NCBI RefSeq assembly: GCF_001908105.1
Contig: NZ_MKGQ01000004.1
Location: forward strand, 53,709-117,708
Source: Xenorhabdus eapokensis
GTDB lineage: Bacteria > Pseudomonadota > Gammaproteobacteria > Enterobacterales > Enterobacteriaceae
Length of the DNA stretch: 64,000 nucleotides
Direction of reading: 5' to 3'
In this document: positions 1 to 12,719 of the stretch, piece by piece
Numbering within the stretch: the first letter of the stretch is position 1
Layout: every line of letters begins with the position of its first letter
The notes under the pieces: model-generated
Told to the model about the DNA's origin: nothing
Database searches by the model: none
The model's input: only the letters and a program-made list of their open reading frames with translations
Position numbers and translations under genes: made by a program

Positions 1-86
1 GTGGACTGATCGCTTACTGCCTTAAATTGAAAAAACCATCACTGGAAGTTTTCTATTCAGAAGACGCTGTTCCAATGATGGCTTAA
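1..86 (+). CDS. 3' end of an unidentified gene, probably a membrane protein
   Basis: An open frame enters from the left edge and stops at TAA 84-86. The visible tail has 27 residues: a short hydrophobic stretch (GLIAYCL), a basic patch (KLKK) and an acidic end (FYSEDAVP). That pattern fits the last transmembrane helix and cytoplasmic tail of an integral membrane protein. It does not look like the HATPase end expected of the BtsS sensor kinase, the usual neighbour of btsR. The stop lies 35 bases before btsR, so the two may be co-transcribed. Too little is visible to name it. Confidence 0.5.
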   Translation, partial: GLIAYCLKLKKPSLEVFYSEDAVPMMA

Positions 87-121
87 GCAGAATTCGGGTA
101 AGTTAATAAAGCGGCGTAAAT

Positions 122-841
122 ATGGATATATTGATTGTTGACGATGAGCCATTGGCTCGTGAAAATCTACGTTGTCTGCTGGAAGAGGAAACTGATATTC
201 AAATCATGGGAGAATGTGCCAACGCAATCGAAGCGATTGGTGCCATCCATCGTTTGAAACCCGATGTTGTTTTTCTCGATATTCAAATGCCCCGTATTAC
301 CGGGCTGGAAATGGTAGGTATGCTCGATCCAGAGCATCGCCCTTATATTGTTTTTCTGACTGCATTTGATGAATATGCAGTGCAAGCCTTTGAAGAACAT
401 GCCTTCGATTATTTATTAAAACCTCTGGAAAAAGAGCGCCTGAGTAAGACGCTGCAACGGCTGCGTTCTGGCTATCAAAAGCAAAATCTGGCAGATCTTC
501 AACGTGAAGATGAACAACTGAAATATATTCCCTGTACCGGACATAGCCGAATCTGGCTGATGCCATTGGATGATGTTCTGTATGTCACTTCCCGCCTGAG
601 TGGTGTATATGTCATGAACGCTAACGGTCAGGAAGGCTTTACCGAGTTGACCCTGCGAGCACTGGAAACTCGCACGCCACTAACCCGCTGCCATCGCCAA
701 TATTTAGTCAACATGACCCAATTACGGGAAATTGTTTTTGGCGAAAATGGGCAGGCCGAGCTGGTACTAAGCAATGACGAGCGTATTCCAGTTAGTCGCC
801 GTTATCTGAAACCCCTTAAAGAAGAATTGGGGTTAAATTGA
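122..841 (+). CDS. btsR: LytTR-family response regulator BtsR (YehT)
   Basis: A 239-residue two-component response regulator. Residues 1-120 form a CheY-like receiver: the acidic pair D7-D8, the phospho-acceptor D53 in FLDIQMP, T80 and K100 are all visible. Residues about 137-238 form a LytTR DNA-binding domain ([11 protein letters not shown] is typical). In E. coli the homologue acts with the sensor BtsS, responds to extracellular pyruvate and activates the transporter gene btsT. No BtsS gene is visible here; the upstream gene tail does not look like a kinase. The length matches the E. coli protein. Confidence 0.9.
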   Translation: MDILIVDDEPLARENLRCLLEEETDIQIMGECANAIEAIGAIHRLKPDVVFLDIQMPRITGLEMVGMLDPEHRPYIVFLTAFDEYAVQAFEEHAFDYLLKPLEKERLSKTLQRLRSGYQKQNLADLQREDEQLKYIPCTGHSRIWLMPLDDVLYVTSRLSGVYVMNANGQEGFTELTLRALETRTPLTRCHRQYLVNMTQLREIVFGENGQAELVLSNDERIPVSRRYLKPLKEELGLN

Positions 842-856
842 TCGCTGCTTATAGAA

Positions 857-888
857 AAAGCCCTTCCTCTTAATGGAGAAAGGGCTTT
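857..888. terminator. Bidirectional terminator between btsR and deaD
   Basis: A 9-bp perfect stem (AAAGCCCTT 857-865 with AAGGGCTTT 880-888) with A-rich and T-rich flanks. It sits between the convergent genes btsR and deaD and can serve both. Confidence 0.85.
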
Positions 889-948
889 ATTCAATTCATT
901 GCGATATTTTCAACGCAACAAGCAAGTCAATGAGAGATTAGCGTATGC

Positions 949-2871
949 TTATACATTGCCATTGCTTTGACGGCGACGTGGTGCACCACCATTGAAATCA
1001 TCGTTGCCACGACCACGGAAAGAGCCACGCTCACCACCGCCACGACGTTCGTTGTTAAAACGACGGCCACCGTTATTGCCGAAACCGTCACGGTCACGAC
1101 GTGCACCATTACCTCCGTTGCCGCCGTTACCGCCGTTACCATTACGACCACCACCACGACGCTCACGACGTTCAAATGGTTGCGCATCCCCCATCAACTG
1201 CATATTCATGGGTTTGTTCAGAATACGAGTACGGGTGAAGTGAGAGAGTAATTCCCCTGGCATGCCTTTTGGCAGCTCAATCGTAGAGTGGGTGGCAAAC
1301 AGTTTGATATTACCGATATAACGGCTACTGATATCACCTTCGTTTGCAATTGCACCCACAATATGGCGAACTTCAACGCCATCATCACGGCCAACTTCAA
1401 TGCGATACAGTTCCATATCACCCACGTCACGACGTTCACGACGAGGACGATCACCTCTGTCACGCTCACCAAAGCCATTACCATTGCTATTGCTATTGCG
1501 ACGGCGGTCATCACGATCGTTGAATTCACGGCGAGGACGACGCACTGGATCGGGTGGCAGAATAAGTGGACGCTCACCCTGTGCCATTTTCAGCAGGGCT
1601 GCTGCCAATGTTTCCATATCCAAATCATCACCGGTGCCCAGTTTAGACAACAATGCGCGGTATTGATCCAGATCGCTGCTTTCCAGTTGATTCTGAACAT
1701 TGGTCGCAAATTTCTCCAAACGACGCTGGCTCAGAAGCTCTGCGTTCGGCAATTCAACTTCCGGGATAGTCAGTTTCATGGTGCGTTCAACGTTACGCAG
1801 CAAACGGCGTTCGCGGTTTTCAACAAACAACAGAGCACGACCCGCACGACCCGCACGACCAGTACGACCGATACGGTGTACATAAGATTCTGCGTCCATT
1901 GGGATGTCGTAGTTAACAACCAGGCTAATGCGATCAACGTCCAGACCACGAGCCGCTACATCAGTCGCAATCAGAATGTCCAAACGGCCATCTTTCAGGC
2001 GCTCAAGTGTTTGTTCACGCAGAGCCTGGTTCATATCACCATTCAGAGCTGCCGAGTTGTAGCCGTTACGCTCCAGCGTTTCTGCAACTTCCAACGTTGC
2101 ATTCTTGGTGCGCACGAAAATAATTGCAGCATCAAAATCTTCTGCTTCAAGGAAACGCACCAACGCTTCATTTTTGCGCATACCGTAAACAGACCAGTAG
2201 CTTTGGCTAATGTCAGGACGGTTTGTGACACTGCTCTGAATACGAACTTCCTGTGGATCATTCATAAAACGACGAGTGATACGGCGGATCGCTTCTGGCA
2301 TTGTCGCGGAGAACAGCGCGGTTTGATGTTCAGCAGGGATCTGGCTCATGATGTTTTCAACATCTTCGATAAAGCCCATACGCAACATTTCGTCAGCTTC
2401 ATCCAGTACCAGGCCTTTCAGGTTGGACAGATCCAAGGTTCCGCGTTTCAGATGGTCAAGCAAACGTCCCGGCGTTCCTACCACAACTTGTGGTCCCTGA
2501 CGCAAAGCACGTAACTGAACGTCATAACGCTGTCCACCGTAAAGCGCAACAACATTCACATTGCGCATATGCTTGGAAAAATCTGAACATGCTTCAGCAA
2601 CCTGCACCGCCAGTTCACGGGTTGGCGCTAATACAAGGATTTGTGGCGCTTTAAGTTCAGCATCAATGTTATTCAATAAAGGTAAGCTGAAAGCTGCGGT
2701 TTTACCACTGCCAGTCTGTGCCATACCCAGCACATCGCGGCCGTTCAGCAAGTGAGGAATACATTGTTGTTGAATAGGAGAAGGCTTCTCATAGCCCAGG
2801 TCTCCCAACGCAGAAAGGATAGGTGCTGATAAACCTAAATCAGCAAAAGAGATTTCAGTCTCAGTGGTCAT
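949..2871 (-). CDS. deaD: ATP-dependent DEAD-box RNA helicase DeaD (CsdA)
   Basis: A 640-residue helicase that unwinds RNA during ribosome assembly and cold-shock mRNA turnover. Visible motifs: Walker A AQTGSGKT (51-58), DEAD (157-160), SAT (188-190), and [11 protein letters not shown] in the second RecA-like domain. These are followed by the DeaD-type RNA-binding domain ([20 protein letters not shown]). The C-terminal tail is low-complexity and rich in Gly, Asn and Arg. The start at 2871 ([14 protein letters not shown]) is chosen over an ATG 15 bases upstream because a GAGG ribosome-binding site lies just before it and E. coli DeaD begins at the equivalent point. It follows nlpI and yrbN, the usual enterobacterial order. 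Confidence 0.97.
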   Translation of the reverse strand: MTTETEISFADLGLSAPILSALGDLGYEKPSPIQQQCIPHLLNGRDVLGMAQTGSGKTAAFSLPLLNNIDAELKAPQILVLAPTRELAVQVAEACSDFSKHMRNVNVVALYGGQRYDVQLRALRQGPQVVVGTPGRLLDHLKRGTLDLSNLKGLVLDEADEMLRMGFIEDVENIMSQIPAEHQTALFSATMPEAIRRITRRFMNDPQEVRIQSSVTNRPDISQSYWSVYGMRKNEALVRFLEAEDFDAAIIFVRTKNATLEVAETLERNGYNSAALNGDMNQALREQTLERLKDGRLDILIATDVAARGLDVDRISLVVNYDIPMDAESYVHRIGRTGRAGRAGRALLFVENRERRLLRNVERTMKLTIPEVELPNAELLSQRRLEKFATNVQNQLESSDLDQYRALLSKLGTGDDLDMETLAAALLKMAQGERPLILPPDPVRRPRREFNDRDDRRRNSNSNGNGFGERDRGDRPRRERRDVGDMELYRIEVGRDDGVEVRHIVGAIANEGDISSRYIGNIKLFATHSTIELPKGMPGELLSHFTRTRILNKPMNMQLMGDAQPFERRERRGGGRNGNGGNGGNGGNGARRDRDGFGNNGGRRFNNERRGGGERGSFRGRGNDDFNGGAPRRRQSNGNV

Positions 2872-2941
2872 GTAATGGTGCCTCATTGATCATGGCGGCC
2901 AGTCTACATAACACAGTGAAAAGAATTTCTGTCATTTTCAT
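2861..2941 (-). CDS. yrbN: Small protein YrbN-like, overlapping the deaD start
   Basis: A 26-codon frame lies between nlpI and deaD, starting at ATG 2941 and ending at TGA 2863-2861. Its stop falls inside the first codons of deaD in another frame, with an 11-base overlap. E. coli has a small annotated protein, YrbN, in exactly this position; from memory it shares the central LCRLAA motif seen here. The overlap suggests translational coupling with deaD. No strong ribosome-binding site is visible, and a second in-frame ATG two codons later is an alternative start. The function is unknown. Confidence 0.6.
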   Translation of the reverse strand: MKMTEILFTVLCRLAAMINEAPLHDH

Positions 2942-3041
2942 TTAAAATGTGAACTGGCTCAAATTATGTTATTAAACGAACAAACAAGCCCCCACCTCTA
3001 GAGATGTGGACTTTAAAATCTGTCGTGAAAATGTTCGTCAG

Positions 3042-3926
3042 CTATTGTTGGTTCGATTCCGATAAGTCATCTTGTTTTTGGCTCAATAGCGCCAATTCCA
3101 ACAATGCGTAGCGGTGCTCAACAAAGTTATGCACATTGTTAGCCACCGTCAGCTTGAATAACGCAACTGCGCTATCCTCATCCCCCAGACTTAGGTAATG
3201 TTTACCTAAATAGAAGTCAGTTTCACTGAGATGCTCAGCGAGCGAAGTGTTATCTGCTGAACCCTGTTTTAAGCGTTCCATCAGTGTTTTTTCACTGATT
3301 TTGCCCAAATAGAATTCAACAATATTCCAGCCCCATCTCCCCCGGTTCGCTTTGTCAAAATGATGCGACAAATTAGTCATTGCAGCCTTAGGATCAATTT
3401 TATCTTCCACAAGGTACAACCACAACGAACGGAAGGGATCATTTGGATCGTCTTGATAAAACGCCTGCAGATCATCCTGCGCCAATCGATAGCGGCCACC
3501 GTAATACAGTGAAATGCCGCGATTCATTCGCGCGTAGTTGTAAGTTGGATCAAGCTCTAAAACAGAATCAAACGCTTCATAGGCAGAATCAAAATTGCCT
3601 GCCTGCGTAAAATAAATTCCCAGATAATTAAAAATTTCAGGAATATCAGGACGGATAGTCAAAGCCACTGAAAAATCATTCTGTGCCAATGCCCTCAGCC
3701 CAAGGCTATCATACAGCACACCTCGTTCATATAAAAGCTGTGCATATTCATCTTCCGTAAGTGACCGACTCGCAAGTATTTGCTCCATGCGAGCCAGAAT
3801 AACCTCTTGTTGCAATGTCGGTTGTAATGGAATAGCAATAACTTCATTTTTACGCCATCCAGTGCCGCTACATCCCACAAGGAGAAAAATAGCCGCCACA
3901 TAACACCAGCGCAGAAAAGAATTCAT
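3042..3926 (-). CDS. nlpI: Outer-membrane lipoprotein NlpI (TPR protein)
   Basis: A 294-residue TPR lipoprotein. The signal peptide ends in a lipobox (LLVGC) with the lipidated Cys at 19. The mature part holds TPR units, for example [21 protein letters not shown] and [15 protein letters not shown]. In E. coli NlpI is an adaptor that presents the peptidoglycan endopeptidase MepS to the protease Prc and helps organise cell-wall complexes. The start at 3926 (MNSFLRWC) is chosen because it has a GGGAG ribosome-binding site and gives the E. coli length; an upstream in-frame ATG would spoil the signal peptide. It lies between pnp and deaD as usual. Confidence 0.95.
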   Translation of the reverse strand: MNSFLRWCYVAAIFLLVGCSGTGWRKNEVIAIPLQPTLQQEVILARMEQILASRSLTEDEYAQLLYERGVLYDSLGLRALAQNDFSVALTIRPDIPEIFNYLGIYFTQAGNFDSAYEAFDSVLELDPTYNYARMNRGISLYYGGRYRLAQDDLQAFYQDDPNDPFRSLWLYLVEDKIDPKAAMTNLSHHFDKANRGRWGWNIVEFYLGKISEKTLMERLKQGSADNTSLAEHLSETDFYLGKHYLSLGDEDSAVALFKLTVANNVHNFVEHRYALLELALLSQKQDDLSESNQQ

Positions 3927-4078
3927 TTCCCACTCCCGAAGCCAGACATCAATCAAAATGCCCTATTACTCCACCCACATTGTATATTTCAGGCTTCCTG
4001 CCCAAAACTGACTTCTTCTCATCTTTCAGGCCATTGCCCAGCTACTGCCAACAACAACTCGAAATCTATTGAGATAAA

Positions 4079-4102
4079 CGGCGCCCTTTTTACAGGACGC
4101 CG
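4079..4102 (-). terminator. pnp terminator-like hairpin
   Basis: CGGCGCCCT (4079-4087) and AGGACGCCG (4094-4102) pair with one wobble, about 16 bases past the pnp stop. A short T-rich tail follows on the minus strand. It separates pnp from nlpI, probably with read-through. Confidence 0.6.
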
Positions 4103-4117
4103 CTCTTTACGTCAAAT

Positions 4118-6256
4118 TTATTCTACTGATGATTCCGGTGATTGCAGTTCTGCATCAGTTGTAATCACAGCTTCTTTCATGCTCAAGCGGATACGACCCT
4201 GACGGTCAATTTCCAGCACTTTCACCGGAACTTCTTGCCCGATTTGCAGATAATCAGTGACTTTCTCTACACGTTTTTCTGCGATCTGAGAAATGTGTAC
4301 CAGCCCTTCTTTACCGCCGCCAATAGCCACAAATGCGCCAAAATCAACAATACGAGTCACTTTGCCAGCATAAATACGACCCACTTCAACTTCCGCCGTG
4401 ATTTCTTCGATACGTCTGATAGCATGACGTGCTTTATCGCCATCAGTTGCCGCAATCTTCACTGTACCGTCGTCTTCAATTTCAATGGTAGTCCCTGTTT
4501 CTTCCGTCAATGCGCGGATCACGGAACCCCCTTTACCAATCACATCTTTGATCTTGTCTGGATTGATCTTGATAGTGTGAATACGTGGTGCAAATTCAGA
4601 AATATCATTGCGTGGGCTATGAATTGCCTGTTCCATCACATTCAGGATGTGCAGACGAGCGCCTTTGGCTTGATTCAGTGCAATCTGCATGATTTCACGG
4701 GTGATACCTTCGATTTTGATGTCCATTTGCAATGCACTGACACCATCACGGCTACCCGCAACTTTAAAGTCCATGTCGCCCAGATGATCTTCGTCACCCA
4801 GAATGTCAGACAGAACAACAAAGTTATCCCCTTCTTTCACCAATCCCATTGCGATACCTGCAACAGCAGCCTTAATTGGCACACCCGCATCCATCAATGC
4901 CAGTGACGCACCACAGACAGAAGCCATAGAAGAAGAACCGTTGGATTCCGTGATTTCAGATACCACGCGAACGGTATATGGGAATTCGTTAGCGCTTGGC
5001 ATCACCGCCAATACACCACGTTTCGCCAGACGACCGTGACCAATTTCACGACGTTTTGGTGAACCAACCATGCCAGTTTCACCAACAGAGTATGGAGGGA
5101 AGTTATAGTGGAACAGGAAGCGATCTGTACGCTCACCCATCAGCTCATCGATAACCTGAGCATCACGCTCTGTACCCAATGTTGCAGTCACCAGAGCCTG
5201 AGTTTCACCACGGGTAAACAGGGATGAACCATGAGTACGTGGCAATACACCTGTGCGGACGTCCAGAGCACGAACCATGTCTTTTTCACGGCCATCAATA
5301 CGCGGTTCACCACGCAGAACACGGCTACGAACAACATTTTTTTCCAGAGTAGCGAGAACTTCAAGAACTTCTGTTTCTTCCTGTTCAACGCCTTTTTCTG
5401 CGAATTCTGCCAGGATAGCCGCAGTAACTTCTTCTTTGATGCTATCAACCTGAGCATAACGCGCCTGCTTCTCAATAATGCGATAAGCATCACCCAGACG
5501 GCTTTCAGCCAGTTCTGCAACACGATCGTGCAGAGGCTGATTAACAAGCTCTGGCGCCCAATCCCATTTTTCTTTACCCGCTTCAGCAACCAGTGCATTG
5601 ATGTTATCAATCACAATCTGTTGTTGCTCGTGACCAAACACCACGGCACCCAGCATTTGCTCTTCAGTCAGCAGTTCCGCTTCGGACTCTACCATCAGTA
5701 CCGCGTTATTTGTACCGGCAACGACCAGATCCAAACGGCTGTGTTTCAGCTCATCGCTGGTTGGGTTCAGAACGTACTGATCGTTAATGTAACCAACACG
5801 CGCAGCACCAATTGGACCATTGAATGGAATACCAGACAGCGCCAGTACAGCGGAAGAGCCGATCATGGCAACGATATCAGGGTTTACTTGTGGGTTAACA
5901 GAAACGACTGTCGCGATGATTTGAACTTCATTCAGGAAACCTTCTGGAAACAGAGGGCGTAGAGGGCGGTCAATAAGACGGGCAACGAGCGTTTCACCTT
6001 CGCCCGGACGGCCTTCGCGACGGAAAAAACTTCCCGGAATGCGGCCAGCAGCGTAAGTACGCTCCTGATAGTTAACGGTCAGAGGGAAGAAATCCTGACC
6101 TGCTTTGACTTTCTTTTGACCTACAACGGTGACAAATACCGCTGTGTCATCCATATTTACCATAACGGCTGCTGTCGCTTGACGCGCCATCATGCCAGTT
6201 TCAATGGTCACAGTGTGTTGACCATACTGAAATTTACGAACAATCGGATTTAGCAA
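4118..6256 (-). CDS. pnp: Polyribonucleotide nucleotidyltransferase (PNPase)
   Basis: A 712-residue 3'-5' phosphorolytic exoribonuclease, the core nuclease of the RNA degradosome. Two RNase PH domains flank an alpha-helical linker. The catalytic Asp-rich segment [16 protein letters not shown] is intact. A KH domain ([16 protein letters not shown], about 560-575) and an S1 domain (about 620-690, [20 protein letters not shown]) follow. The start [16 protein letters not shown] matches the E. coli protein. It lies downstream of rpsO, behind a long leader that can fold into a two-tier hairpin and is probably the site of RNase III-dependent autoregulation. Confidence 0.98.
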   Translation of the reverse strand: MLNPIVRKFQYGQHTVTIETGMMARQATAAVMVNMDDTAVFVTVVGQKKVKAGQDFFPLTVNYQERTYAAGRIPGSFFRREGRPGEGETLVARLIDRPLRPLFPEGFLNEVQIIATVVSVNPQVNPDIVAMIGSSAVLALSGIPFNGPIGAARVGYINDQYVLNPTSDELKHSRLDLVVAGTNNAVLMVESEAELLTEEQMLGAVVFGHEQQQIVIDNINALVAEAGKEKWDWAPELVNQPLHDRVAELAESRLGDAYRIIEKQARYAQVDSIKEEVTAAILAEFAEKGVEQEETEVLEVLATLEKNVVRSRVLRGEPRIDGREKDMVRALDVRTGVLPRTHGSSLFTRGETQALVTATLGTERDAQVIDELMGERTDRFLFHYNFPPYSVGETGMVGSPKRREIGHGRLAKRGVLAVMPSANEFPYTVRVVSEITESNGSSSMASVCGASLALMDAGVPIKAAVAGIAMGLVKEGDNFVVLSDILGDEDHLGDMDFKVAGSRDGVSALQMDIKIEGITREIMQIALNQAKGARLHILNVMEQAIHSPRNDISEFAPRIHTIKINPDKIKDVIGKGGSVIRALTEETGTTIEIEDDGTVKIAATDGDKARHAIRRIEEITAEVEVGRIYAGKVTRIVDFGAFVAIGGGKEGLVHISQIAEKRVEKVTDYLQIGQEVPVKVLEIDRQGRIRLSMKEAVITTDAELQSPESSVE

Positions 6257-6310
6257 AATAATGTTCCTTTGTTAGTGTTGCCGCATTAAGAAACCAGCAA
6301 CAAGGGATTT

Positions 6311-6402
6311 CCTCTTCTTGCTACACCCTCACGACTAATGACAGTGCTCATTGCTTTGAGTACTCTCATTAGCCGCGCGAGTCACTACTGTAGCGGAAGA
6401 GG
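6311..6402 (-). promoter_or_regulatory. pnp leader double hairpin (probable RNase III / PNPase autoregulatory site)
   Basis: Two nested inverted repeats are visible. The inner stem pairs 6335-6349 with 6358-6372 (CTAATGA/TCATTAG, AGT/ACT and CTC/GAG, with single mismatches between). The outer stem pairs 6311-6325 (CCTCTTC..GCTACA) with 6389-6402 (TGTAGC..GAAGAGG). In E. coli the pnp leader forms such a hairpin; RNase III cuts it and PNPase then represses its own synthesis. The role here is inferred by position and shape. The same spacer holds the sRNA SraG in E. coli, which I could not identify here. Confidence 0.75.
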
Positions 6403-6482
6403 TTCAAATTTTAGAGACGGTGCCAAAAACAGTAGATTAAATTTTCCAATTCTGTTTCCTGGCAATTCCGTTTCCTAGAAGA

Positions 6483-6508
6483 AAAGGGGCCCGATTAGGC
6501 CCCCTTTC
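6483..6508 (-). terminator. rpsO terminator
   Basis: A GC-rich stem (AAAGGGGCC / GGCCCCCTTT) lies about 20 bases past the rpsO stop, with a T-run on the minus strand. It matches the position of the E. coli rpsO t1 attenuator, where partial read-through feeds pnp. Confidence 0.8.
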
Positions 6509-6524
6509 CACTGAAACTCATCAA

Positions 6525-6794
6525 TTAGCGACGCAGTCCCAGACGCTCAATCAGAGCAACATAGCGTGCCACATCTTTACGCTTCAGGTAGTCCAGTTGC
6601 TTACGACGCTGTGCAACCTTTCTCAGCAGACCACGACGGCTGTGGTGATCTTTTTTGTGCTCTGAAAAGTGACCTTGCAGGTGGTTGATGTCAGCAGTCA
6701 GCAGTGCGATCTGAACTTCGCTGGAACCACTGTCGTTAGCGCCGCGACCAAATTCAGCAATAATCTGTGCTTTTGCAGCAGTACTTAGAGACAT
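6525..6794 (-). CDS. rpsO: 30S ribosomal protein S15
   Basis: An 89-residue primary-binding protein of the 30S platform that contacts 16S rRNA helices 20-22. The sequence ([26 protein letters not shown] and [21 protein letters not shown]) is nearly identical to E. coli S15. A GGAG ribosome-binding site precedes the ATG at 6794. In E. coli S15 represses its own translation through a pseudoknot overlapping this site; I did not fold the leader here. It has its own promoter and a terminator before pnp. Confidence 0.98.
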   Translation of the reverse strand: MSLSTAAKAQIIAEFGRGANDSGSSEVQIALLTADINHLQGHFSEHKKDHHSRRGLLRKVAQRRKQLDYLKRKDVARYVALIERLGLRR

Positions 6795-6868
6795 AGTATA
6801 ACTCCAAATATGTAATTTAAAATGACGAGTGCCGATCTCTAATTCAGCAACTCATATACAGACGCAGT

Positions 6869-6897
6869 ATTCTACGCTGCAAATAGGTGAAGCGCAA
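6869..6897 (-). promoter_or_regulatory. rpsO promoter
   Basis: Minus strand: -35 TTGCGC (6892-6897), a 17-base spacer, -10 TAGAAT (6869-6874). It lies about 75 bases before the rpsO start, the same arrangement as the E. coli rpsO promoter. Confidence 0.75.
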
Positions 6898-6966
6898 GAC
6901 AGCATAATCACCGCCATTCTGTGCCCCAACTCAATTTACCTGCTGTAAATTCCTTGTCTGTTGCTA

Positions 6967-7914
6967 TCATGATTCAGTTTCAACAACCAGACGGCGTGGA
7001 GCCACTAATCCATCATCATCAATCACGGCAATACCGATGAATTTATTTTCATCTCCTTCGGTCACCCTCACCCATTCATCTGAAGCCAAATTATGTTTGC
7101 TTCGAATCGGCTGGCCTTGTTTGAAGTAAGACGCAACGACAGAGGGTAAGTGAATGACAGGAAAATGAGCCACCGCGGTATCCATTGGTAGCAACAATGA
7201 ATCAAGTAATTCCCATGCCTCAATTTCTTGACCTTCAGCCTGTTGTTTTAACTGATATAACTGTTCCAACGTTACCATTCTTTGATTGGGATAATTGGCA
7301 ACCTGCAAACGGCGCAGATAAATAACATGCGCGCCACAACCCAAAAGTTCCCCTAAATCATCAATGATGGTACGAATGTAAGTTCCCTTGGAACAGTGTA
7401 TTTCCAATTCCAGCTCATTCCCTTCCCAGCGAATGAATTGTAATTCATAAACAGTGATAGGACGCGCTTCTCGCTCAACTTCAATCCCCTGACGGGCATA
7501 TTCGTATAGCGGTTTTCCCTGATGTTTCAATGCAGAATACATGGAAGGAACCTGCATGGTATCACCACGGAATTTATCCAATGCAGCATTAAGCTGAGAC
7601 TCGGTGATTATTACATCACGCTCACTGATGACTGTCCCATGTGAATCCGATGTATCTGTACGCTGCCCCAAACGGGCAATCACACGATAGCGTTTGTCAG
7701 AATCCAGCAAAAATTGGGAAAATTTGGTCGCTTCACCCAGACAAATCGGCAACATGCCTGTCGCCAATGGGTCGAGTGCACCAGTATGACCCGCCTTATT
7801 GGCATTAAAAATCCGCCTGACTTTCTGTAACGCATCATTGGAGGAAATATCTTGTGGCTTATCCAGTAACAATACACCGTGTATAGAACGGCCTCGACGA
7901 CGGCGCCCCATCAT
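6967..7914 (-). CDS. truB: tRNA pseudouridine(55) synthase TruB
   Basis: A 315-residue enzyme that makes pseudouridine 55 in the T-loop of all elongator tRNAs and also acts as a tRNA chaperone. The catalytic Asp is D48 in [14 protein letters not shown]-terminal PUA-like domain ([30 protein letters not shown]) is present. The start ATGA overlaps the rbfA stop, which implies coupled translation; a second ATG follows immediately and is an equal candidate. It is part of the nusA-infB-rbfA-truB operon. Confidence 0.97.
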   Translation of the reverse strand: MMGRRRRGRSIHGVLLLDKPQDISSNDALQKVRRIFNANKAGHTGALDPLATGMLPICLGEATKFSQFLLDSDKRYRVIARLGQRTDTSDSHGTVISERDVIITESQLNAALDKFRGDTMQVPSMYSALKHQGKPLYEYARQGIEVEREARPITVYELQFIRWEGNELELEIHCSKGTYIRTIIDDLGELLGCGAHVIYLRRLQVANYPNQRMVTLEQLYQLKQQAEGQEIEAWELLDSLLLPMDTAVAHFPVIHLPSVVASYFKQGQPIRSKHNLASDEWVRVTEGDENKFIGIAVIDDDGLVAPRRLVVETES

Positions 7915-8321
7915 TTTTCCTCATTATGATCCGTAGATGCGCGACGCTTCTCATCGTCTTTAACGACGTTGCTAACCAAATTCGACATACGCATCCCGTC
8001 TACCAAAGAACTGTCATAAGAGAATGTCAGTTCAGGAATGATACGCAAGCGCATCGCTTTACCCAGAAGGGAACGGATAAAACCAGAAGCTTCGTTCAAT
8101 GCCTTGATGCCTTCTTTAACCATATCTGAATCATGCCCTTCCACCAACACATTCAAAAAGGTTACAAATACTTTGGCATAAGCCAGATCGCGGGAAACCT
8201 CAACACCAGAGACTGTCGCCATGCCGATACGAGGATCTTTGATTTCACGCTGTAAGATGATGGCAATTTCTTTTTGCATTTCCTGTGCAACGCGCTGAGT
8301 ACGACTAAATTCTCTTGCCAT
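7911..8321 (-). CDS. rbfA: Ribosome-binding factor A
   Basis: A 136-residue KH-fold protein that binds the maturing 30S subunit near the 16S rRNA 5' end; it is needed at low temperature. The start at 8321 ([16 protein letters not shown]) is preceded by a strong AGGAG site. An in-frame ATG 42 bases upstream is rejected because it adds a tail unlike the family. It overlaps truB by 4 bases and lies 75 bases downstream of infB. Confidence 0.97.
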   Translation of the reverse strand: MAREFSRTQRVAQEMQKEIAIILQREIKDPRIGMATVSGVEVSRDLAYAKVFVTFLNVLVEGHDSDMVKEGIKALNEASGFIRSLLGKAMRLRIIPELTFSYDSSLVDGMRMSNLVSNVVKDDEKRRASTDHNEEK

Positions 8322-8395
8322 TGTTATATCTCCTGACATTTTGGGGGGCATGAAGCCCCCCAAGAATGGAATGAATCTATTGATAAATAATGGTA

Positions 8396-11164
8396 TTAAT
8401 CGATGGAGCGTTTAATTTCAATCACTTCAAAGACTTCAATCATGTCACCAACGCGAACATCATTGTAGTTCTTCACACCGATACCACATTCCATACCATT
8501 ACGGACTTCATTAACGTCATCTTTAAAGCGACGCAAGGATTCCAATTCACCTTCGTAAATGACAACGTTATCGCGCAGTACACGGATCGGGTTATTACGC
8601 TTGATGGTACCTTCTGTCACCATACAACCAGCAATAGCACCAAATTTCGGTGACTTAAACACATCACGAACTTCGGCAAGACCCATGATCTGCTGTTTGT
8701 ATTCTGGTGCCAGCATACCGCTCATCGCCTGTTTGATCTCATCAATCAGGTTATAGATAACGGAGTAGTAACGCAGATCCAAACTTTCGTTTTCAATGAT
8801 ACGACGTGCAGAAGCATCAGCACGAACGTTGAAGCCCAGAATAATTGCCTCAGATGCCGCTGCCAGTGTTGCATCAGTTTCAGTGATACCACCCACACCA
8901 GAACCGATGATTTTCACTTTCACTTCATCAGTAGACAGTTTCAGCAGTGAATCACTAATTGCTTCACATGTACCTTGAACATCTGTTTTCAGAACAATGT
9001 TCAGTTCAGATACTTTGCCTTCTTCCAGGTTAGCGAAGATGTTTTCCAGCTTAGCTTTGTGCTGACGAGCCAACTTCACTTCACGGAATTTACCCTGGCG
9101 ATACAAGGCTACTTCACGCGCTTTTTTCTCGTCACGAACAACAGTTGCTTCATCACCCGCAGATGGCACATTGGACAGACCCAAAATTTCCACTGGGATA
9201 GATGGGCCAGCCGAGGTCACTTCACGGCCAAGTTCGTTACGCATCGCACGGATACGGCCATATTCGAAGCCACACAGAACGATGTCGCCTTTGTTCAGAG
9301 TACCGGACTGAACCAGAATGGTTGCGACTGGACCGCGGCCTTTATCCAGGAAGGATTCAATGACCACACCATTCGCCATACCTGTGCGTACCGCTTTCAG
9401 TTCAAGAACTTCTGCCTGCAGCAAAATGGCTTCCAGCAATTCATCAATACCAATACCTGCTTTAGCAGACACATTCATGAACTGGTTTTCACCACCCCAC
9501 TCTTCTGGAATGATACCGTATTGTGACAATTCATTCTTCACGCGATCTGGATCAGCTTCTGGCTTATCGATCTTGTTCACAGCAACAACAACCGGTACGT
9601 TGGCCGCTTTAGCGTGCTGGATAGCTTCGATGGTCTGTGGCATCACACCATCATCCGCTGCGACAACCAGAACAACGATATCTGTTGCTTTCGCACCACG
9701 TGCACGCATGGAGGTAAACGCAGCATGGCCTGGGGTATCCAAGAAGGTGATCATGCCTTTTTCAGTTTTCACATGATACGCACCAATGTGCTGGGTAATA
9801 CCACCCGCCTCTCCAGAAGCCACTTTAGTGGAACGGATATAATCCAGCAGAGAAGTTTTACCGTGGTCAACGTGCCCCATGATGGTGACAACAGGTGCAC
9901 GAGGTTCTGCCTGCGTTTCACCCGTATCACGATCACTCATCAGCGCTTCTTCCAGTTCGTTTTCACGACGCAGGAAAACTTTGTGCCCCATTTCTTCGGC
10001 AACCATTTGTGCTGTTTCTTGGTCGATCACTTGGTTGATGGTTACCATTGCGCCCATGTTCATCATGGTCTTAATGACCTGAGCACCTTTCACGGCCATT
10101 TTGTTAGCCAATTCAGCAACAGTAATTGTCTCACCAATCACAACGTCACGGTTAACCGCGGCAACAGGTTTCGTGAAACTCTGCTGTAAGGTACTCGGCT
10201 TACGTTGTTTACCTTTGGTACGACCCACAGCGCGCGCTTCTTCGCGATCAGCTTTCGATTCAGAATGTTTGTTATTCTTTTTCTGGCGGGATTTACCGCC
10301 ACGGGAGCGGGAACGACGATCGCCTTCTACTTTGGCGTCATTTTCATCTTCCGCATCACGAGCATAGCGGGAAGTGGTTATGTGGTAGTCACTGTTGTCA
10401 CTGTTCTCAGAGTCATAAGACCATTTGTCTTTGTTCTCTTCTGCCATTCGACGCGCTTCTTCTGCAACACGTTTCGCTTCTTCCTCCACCTTACGGCGCA
10501 TTTCTTCTTCAGCTTTACGTTTTAAATTTGCAGCTTCAGCTTCACGACGCGCTTTTTCATTTAGCGCGGCAGAATGATTCTGAACTGATTTTTGATTGTT
10601 TTCGGTATGTTGCTTAGTCACTTTTTCTTTTTCCACCGCCTCACGCTGAGACAGTTTAGCCTCTTCACGTTTGGCTTTTTCTTCTGCTTCACGTCGAGCG
10701 CTCTCTTCAGCTTCACGTTTAGCCTTTTCTTCAGCTTCACGTTTAGCTTGCTCTTCTGCGAGTTTTTTCGCTTCAGCCTCAAGCCGCGCCTTCTCTTCTG
10801 CCTCGCGCCGAGCCTGCTCTTCCGCTTCACGCTTTGACTGCTCTTCCGCTTTACCCTGTTCAGTGGCATCGCGGTTTACATATGTGCGTTTTTTGCGGAC
10901 TTCAATCGCTACCGATTTACTTTTGCCACCGGTGCCAGGAACGTTCAATGTACTGCGTGTTTTACGCTGTAGTGTCAATTTACCTGGCTGACCGCCAGAA
11001 CCGCCTTGTTCGCGGTTAAGGTGGGCCAGCAAAGCTTCTTTTTCTTTCTGGGAAACAGAGTCAGTTGCGGTTTTCTGAATGCCAGCATCAGCAAATTGCT
11101 GGATTAGACGTTCCACCGATGCCTGGATCTCTTCTGCCAGTATTTTTACGGTTACCTCTGTCAT
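8396..11164 (-). CDS. infB: Translation initiation factor IF-2
   Basis: A 922-residue initiation GTPase that brings initiator tRNA to the 30S subunit and promotes subunit joining. There is a small N-terminal domain (1-50). A long, highly charged region (about 125-320) is built from degenerate repeats of the type REAEEKAK and ends in a basic, low-complexity stretch. The G domain begins with [15 protein letters not shown] (about 425) and carries DTPGHAAF and [11 protein letters not shown]. Domains II, III and the fMet-tRNA-binding IV follow. E. coli also makes shorter IF2 forms from internal starts; I did not identify these here. It is co-directional with nusA, 25 bases downstream. Confidence 0.97.
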   Translation of the reverse strand: MTEVTVKILAEEIQASVERLIQQFADAGIQKTATDSVSQKEKEALLAHLNREQGGSGGQPGKLTLQRKTRSTLNVPGTGGKSKSVAIEVRKKRTYVNRDATEQGKAEEQSKREAEEQARREAEEKARLEAEAKKLAEEQAKREAEEKAKREAEESARREAEEKAKREEAKLSQREAVEKEKVTKQHTENNQKSVQNHSAALNEKARREAEAANLKRKAEEEMRRKVEEEAKRVAEEARRMAEENKDKWSYDSENSDNSDYHITTSRYARDAEDENDAKVEGDRRSRSRGGKSRQKKNNKHSESKADREEARAVGRTKGKQRKPSTLQQSFTKPVAAVNRDVVIGETITVAELANKMAVKGAQVIKTMMNMGAMVTINQVIDQETAQMVAEEMGHKVFLRRENELEEALMSDRDTGETQAEPRAPVVTIMGHVDHGKTSLLDYIRSTKVASGEAGGITQHIGAYHVKTEKGMITFLDTPGHAAFTSMRARGAKATDIVVLVVAADDGVMPQTIEAIQHAKAANVPVVVAVNKIDKPEADPDRVKNELSQYGIIPEEWGGENQFMNVSAKAGIGIDELLEAILLQAEVLELKAVRTGMANGVVIESFLDKGRGPVATILVQSGTLNKGDIVLCGFEYGRIRAMRNELGREVTSAGPSIPVEILGLSNVPSAGDEATVVRDEKKAREVALYRQGKFREVKLARQHKAKLENIFANLEEGKVSELNIVLKTDVQGTCEAISDSLLKLSTDEVKVKIIGSGVGGITETDATLAAASEAIILGFNVRADASARRIIENESLDLRYYSVIYNLIDEIKQAMSGMLAPEYKQQIMGLAEVRDVFKSPKFGAIAGCMVTEGTIKRNNPIRVLRDNVVIYEGELESLRRFKDDVNEVRNGMECGIGVKNYNDVRVGDMIEVFEVIEIKRSID

Positions 11165-11189
11165 TCTGTTCCTTCCTGCTACAGTTTAT

Positions 11190-12719
<1,530 letters not shown>

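Noticed and set aside
1288..2514. Long plus-strand frame (408 codons) antisense to deaD
   Set aside because: It lies wholly inside the intact deaD gene; its Thr/Ile/Gln-rich translation is a by-product of deaD codon use and it has no ribosome-binding site.
4142..5962. Plus-strand frames antisense to pnp
   Set aside because: They are mirror frames of a highly conserved gene, with Phe/Asn/His-rich translations and no supporting signals.
8975..10837. Several plus-strand frames antisense to infB
   Set aside because: They follow the GTPase and repeat regions of infB in the opposite strand; the Ser/Phe-rich composition is the reverse of its Glu/Lys-rich repeats.
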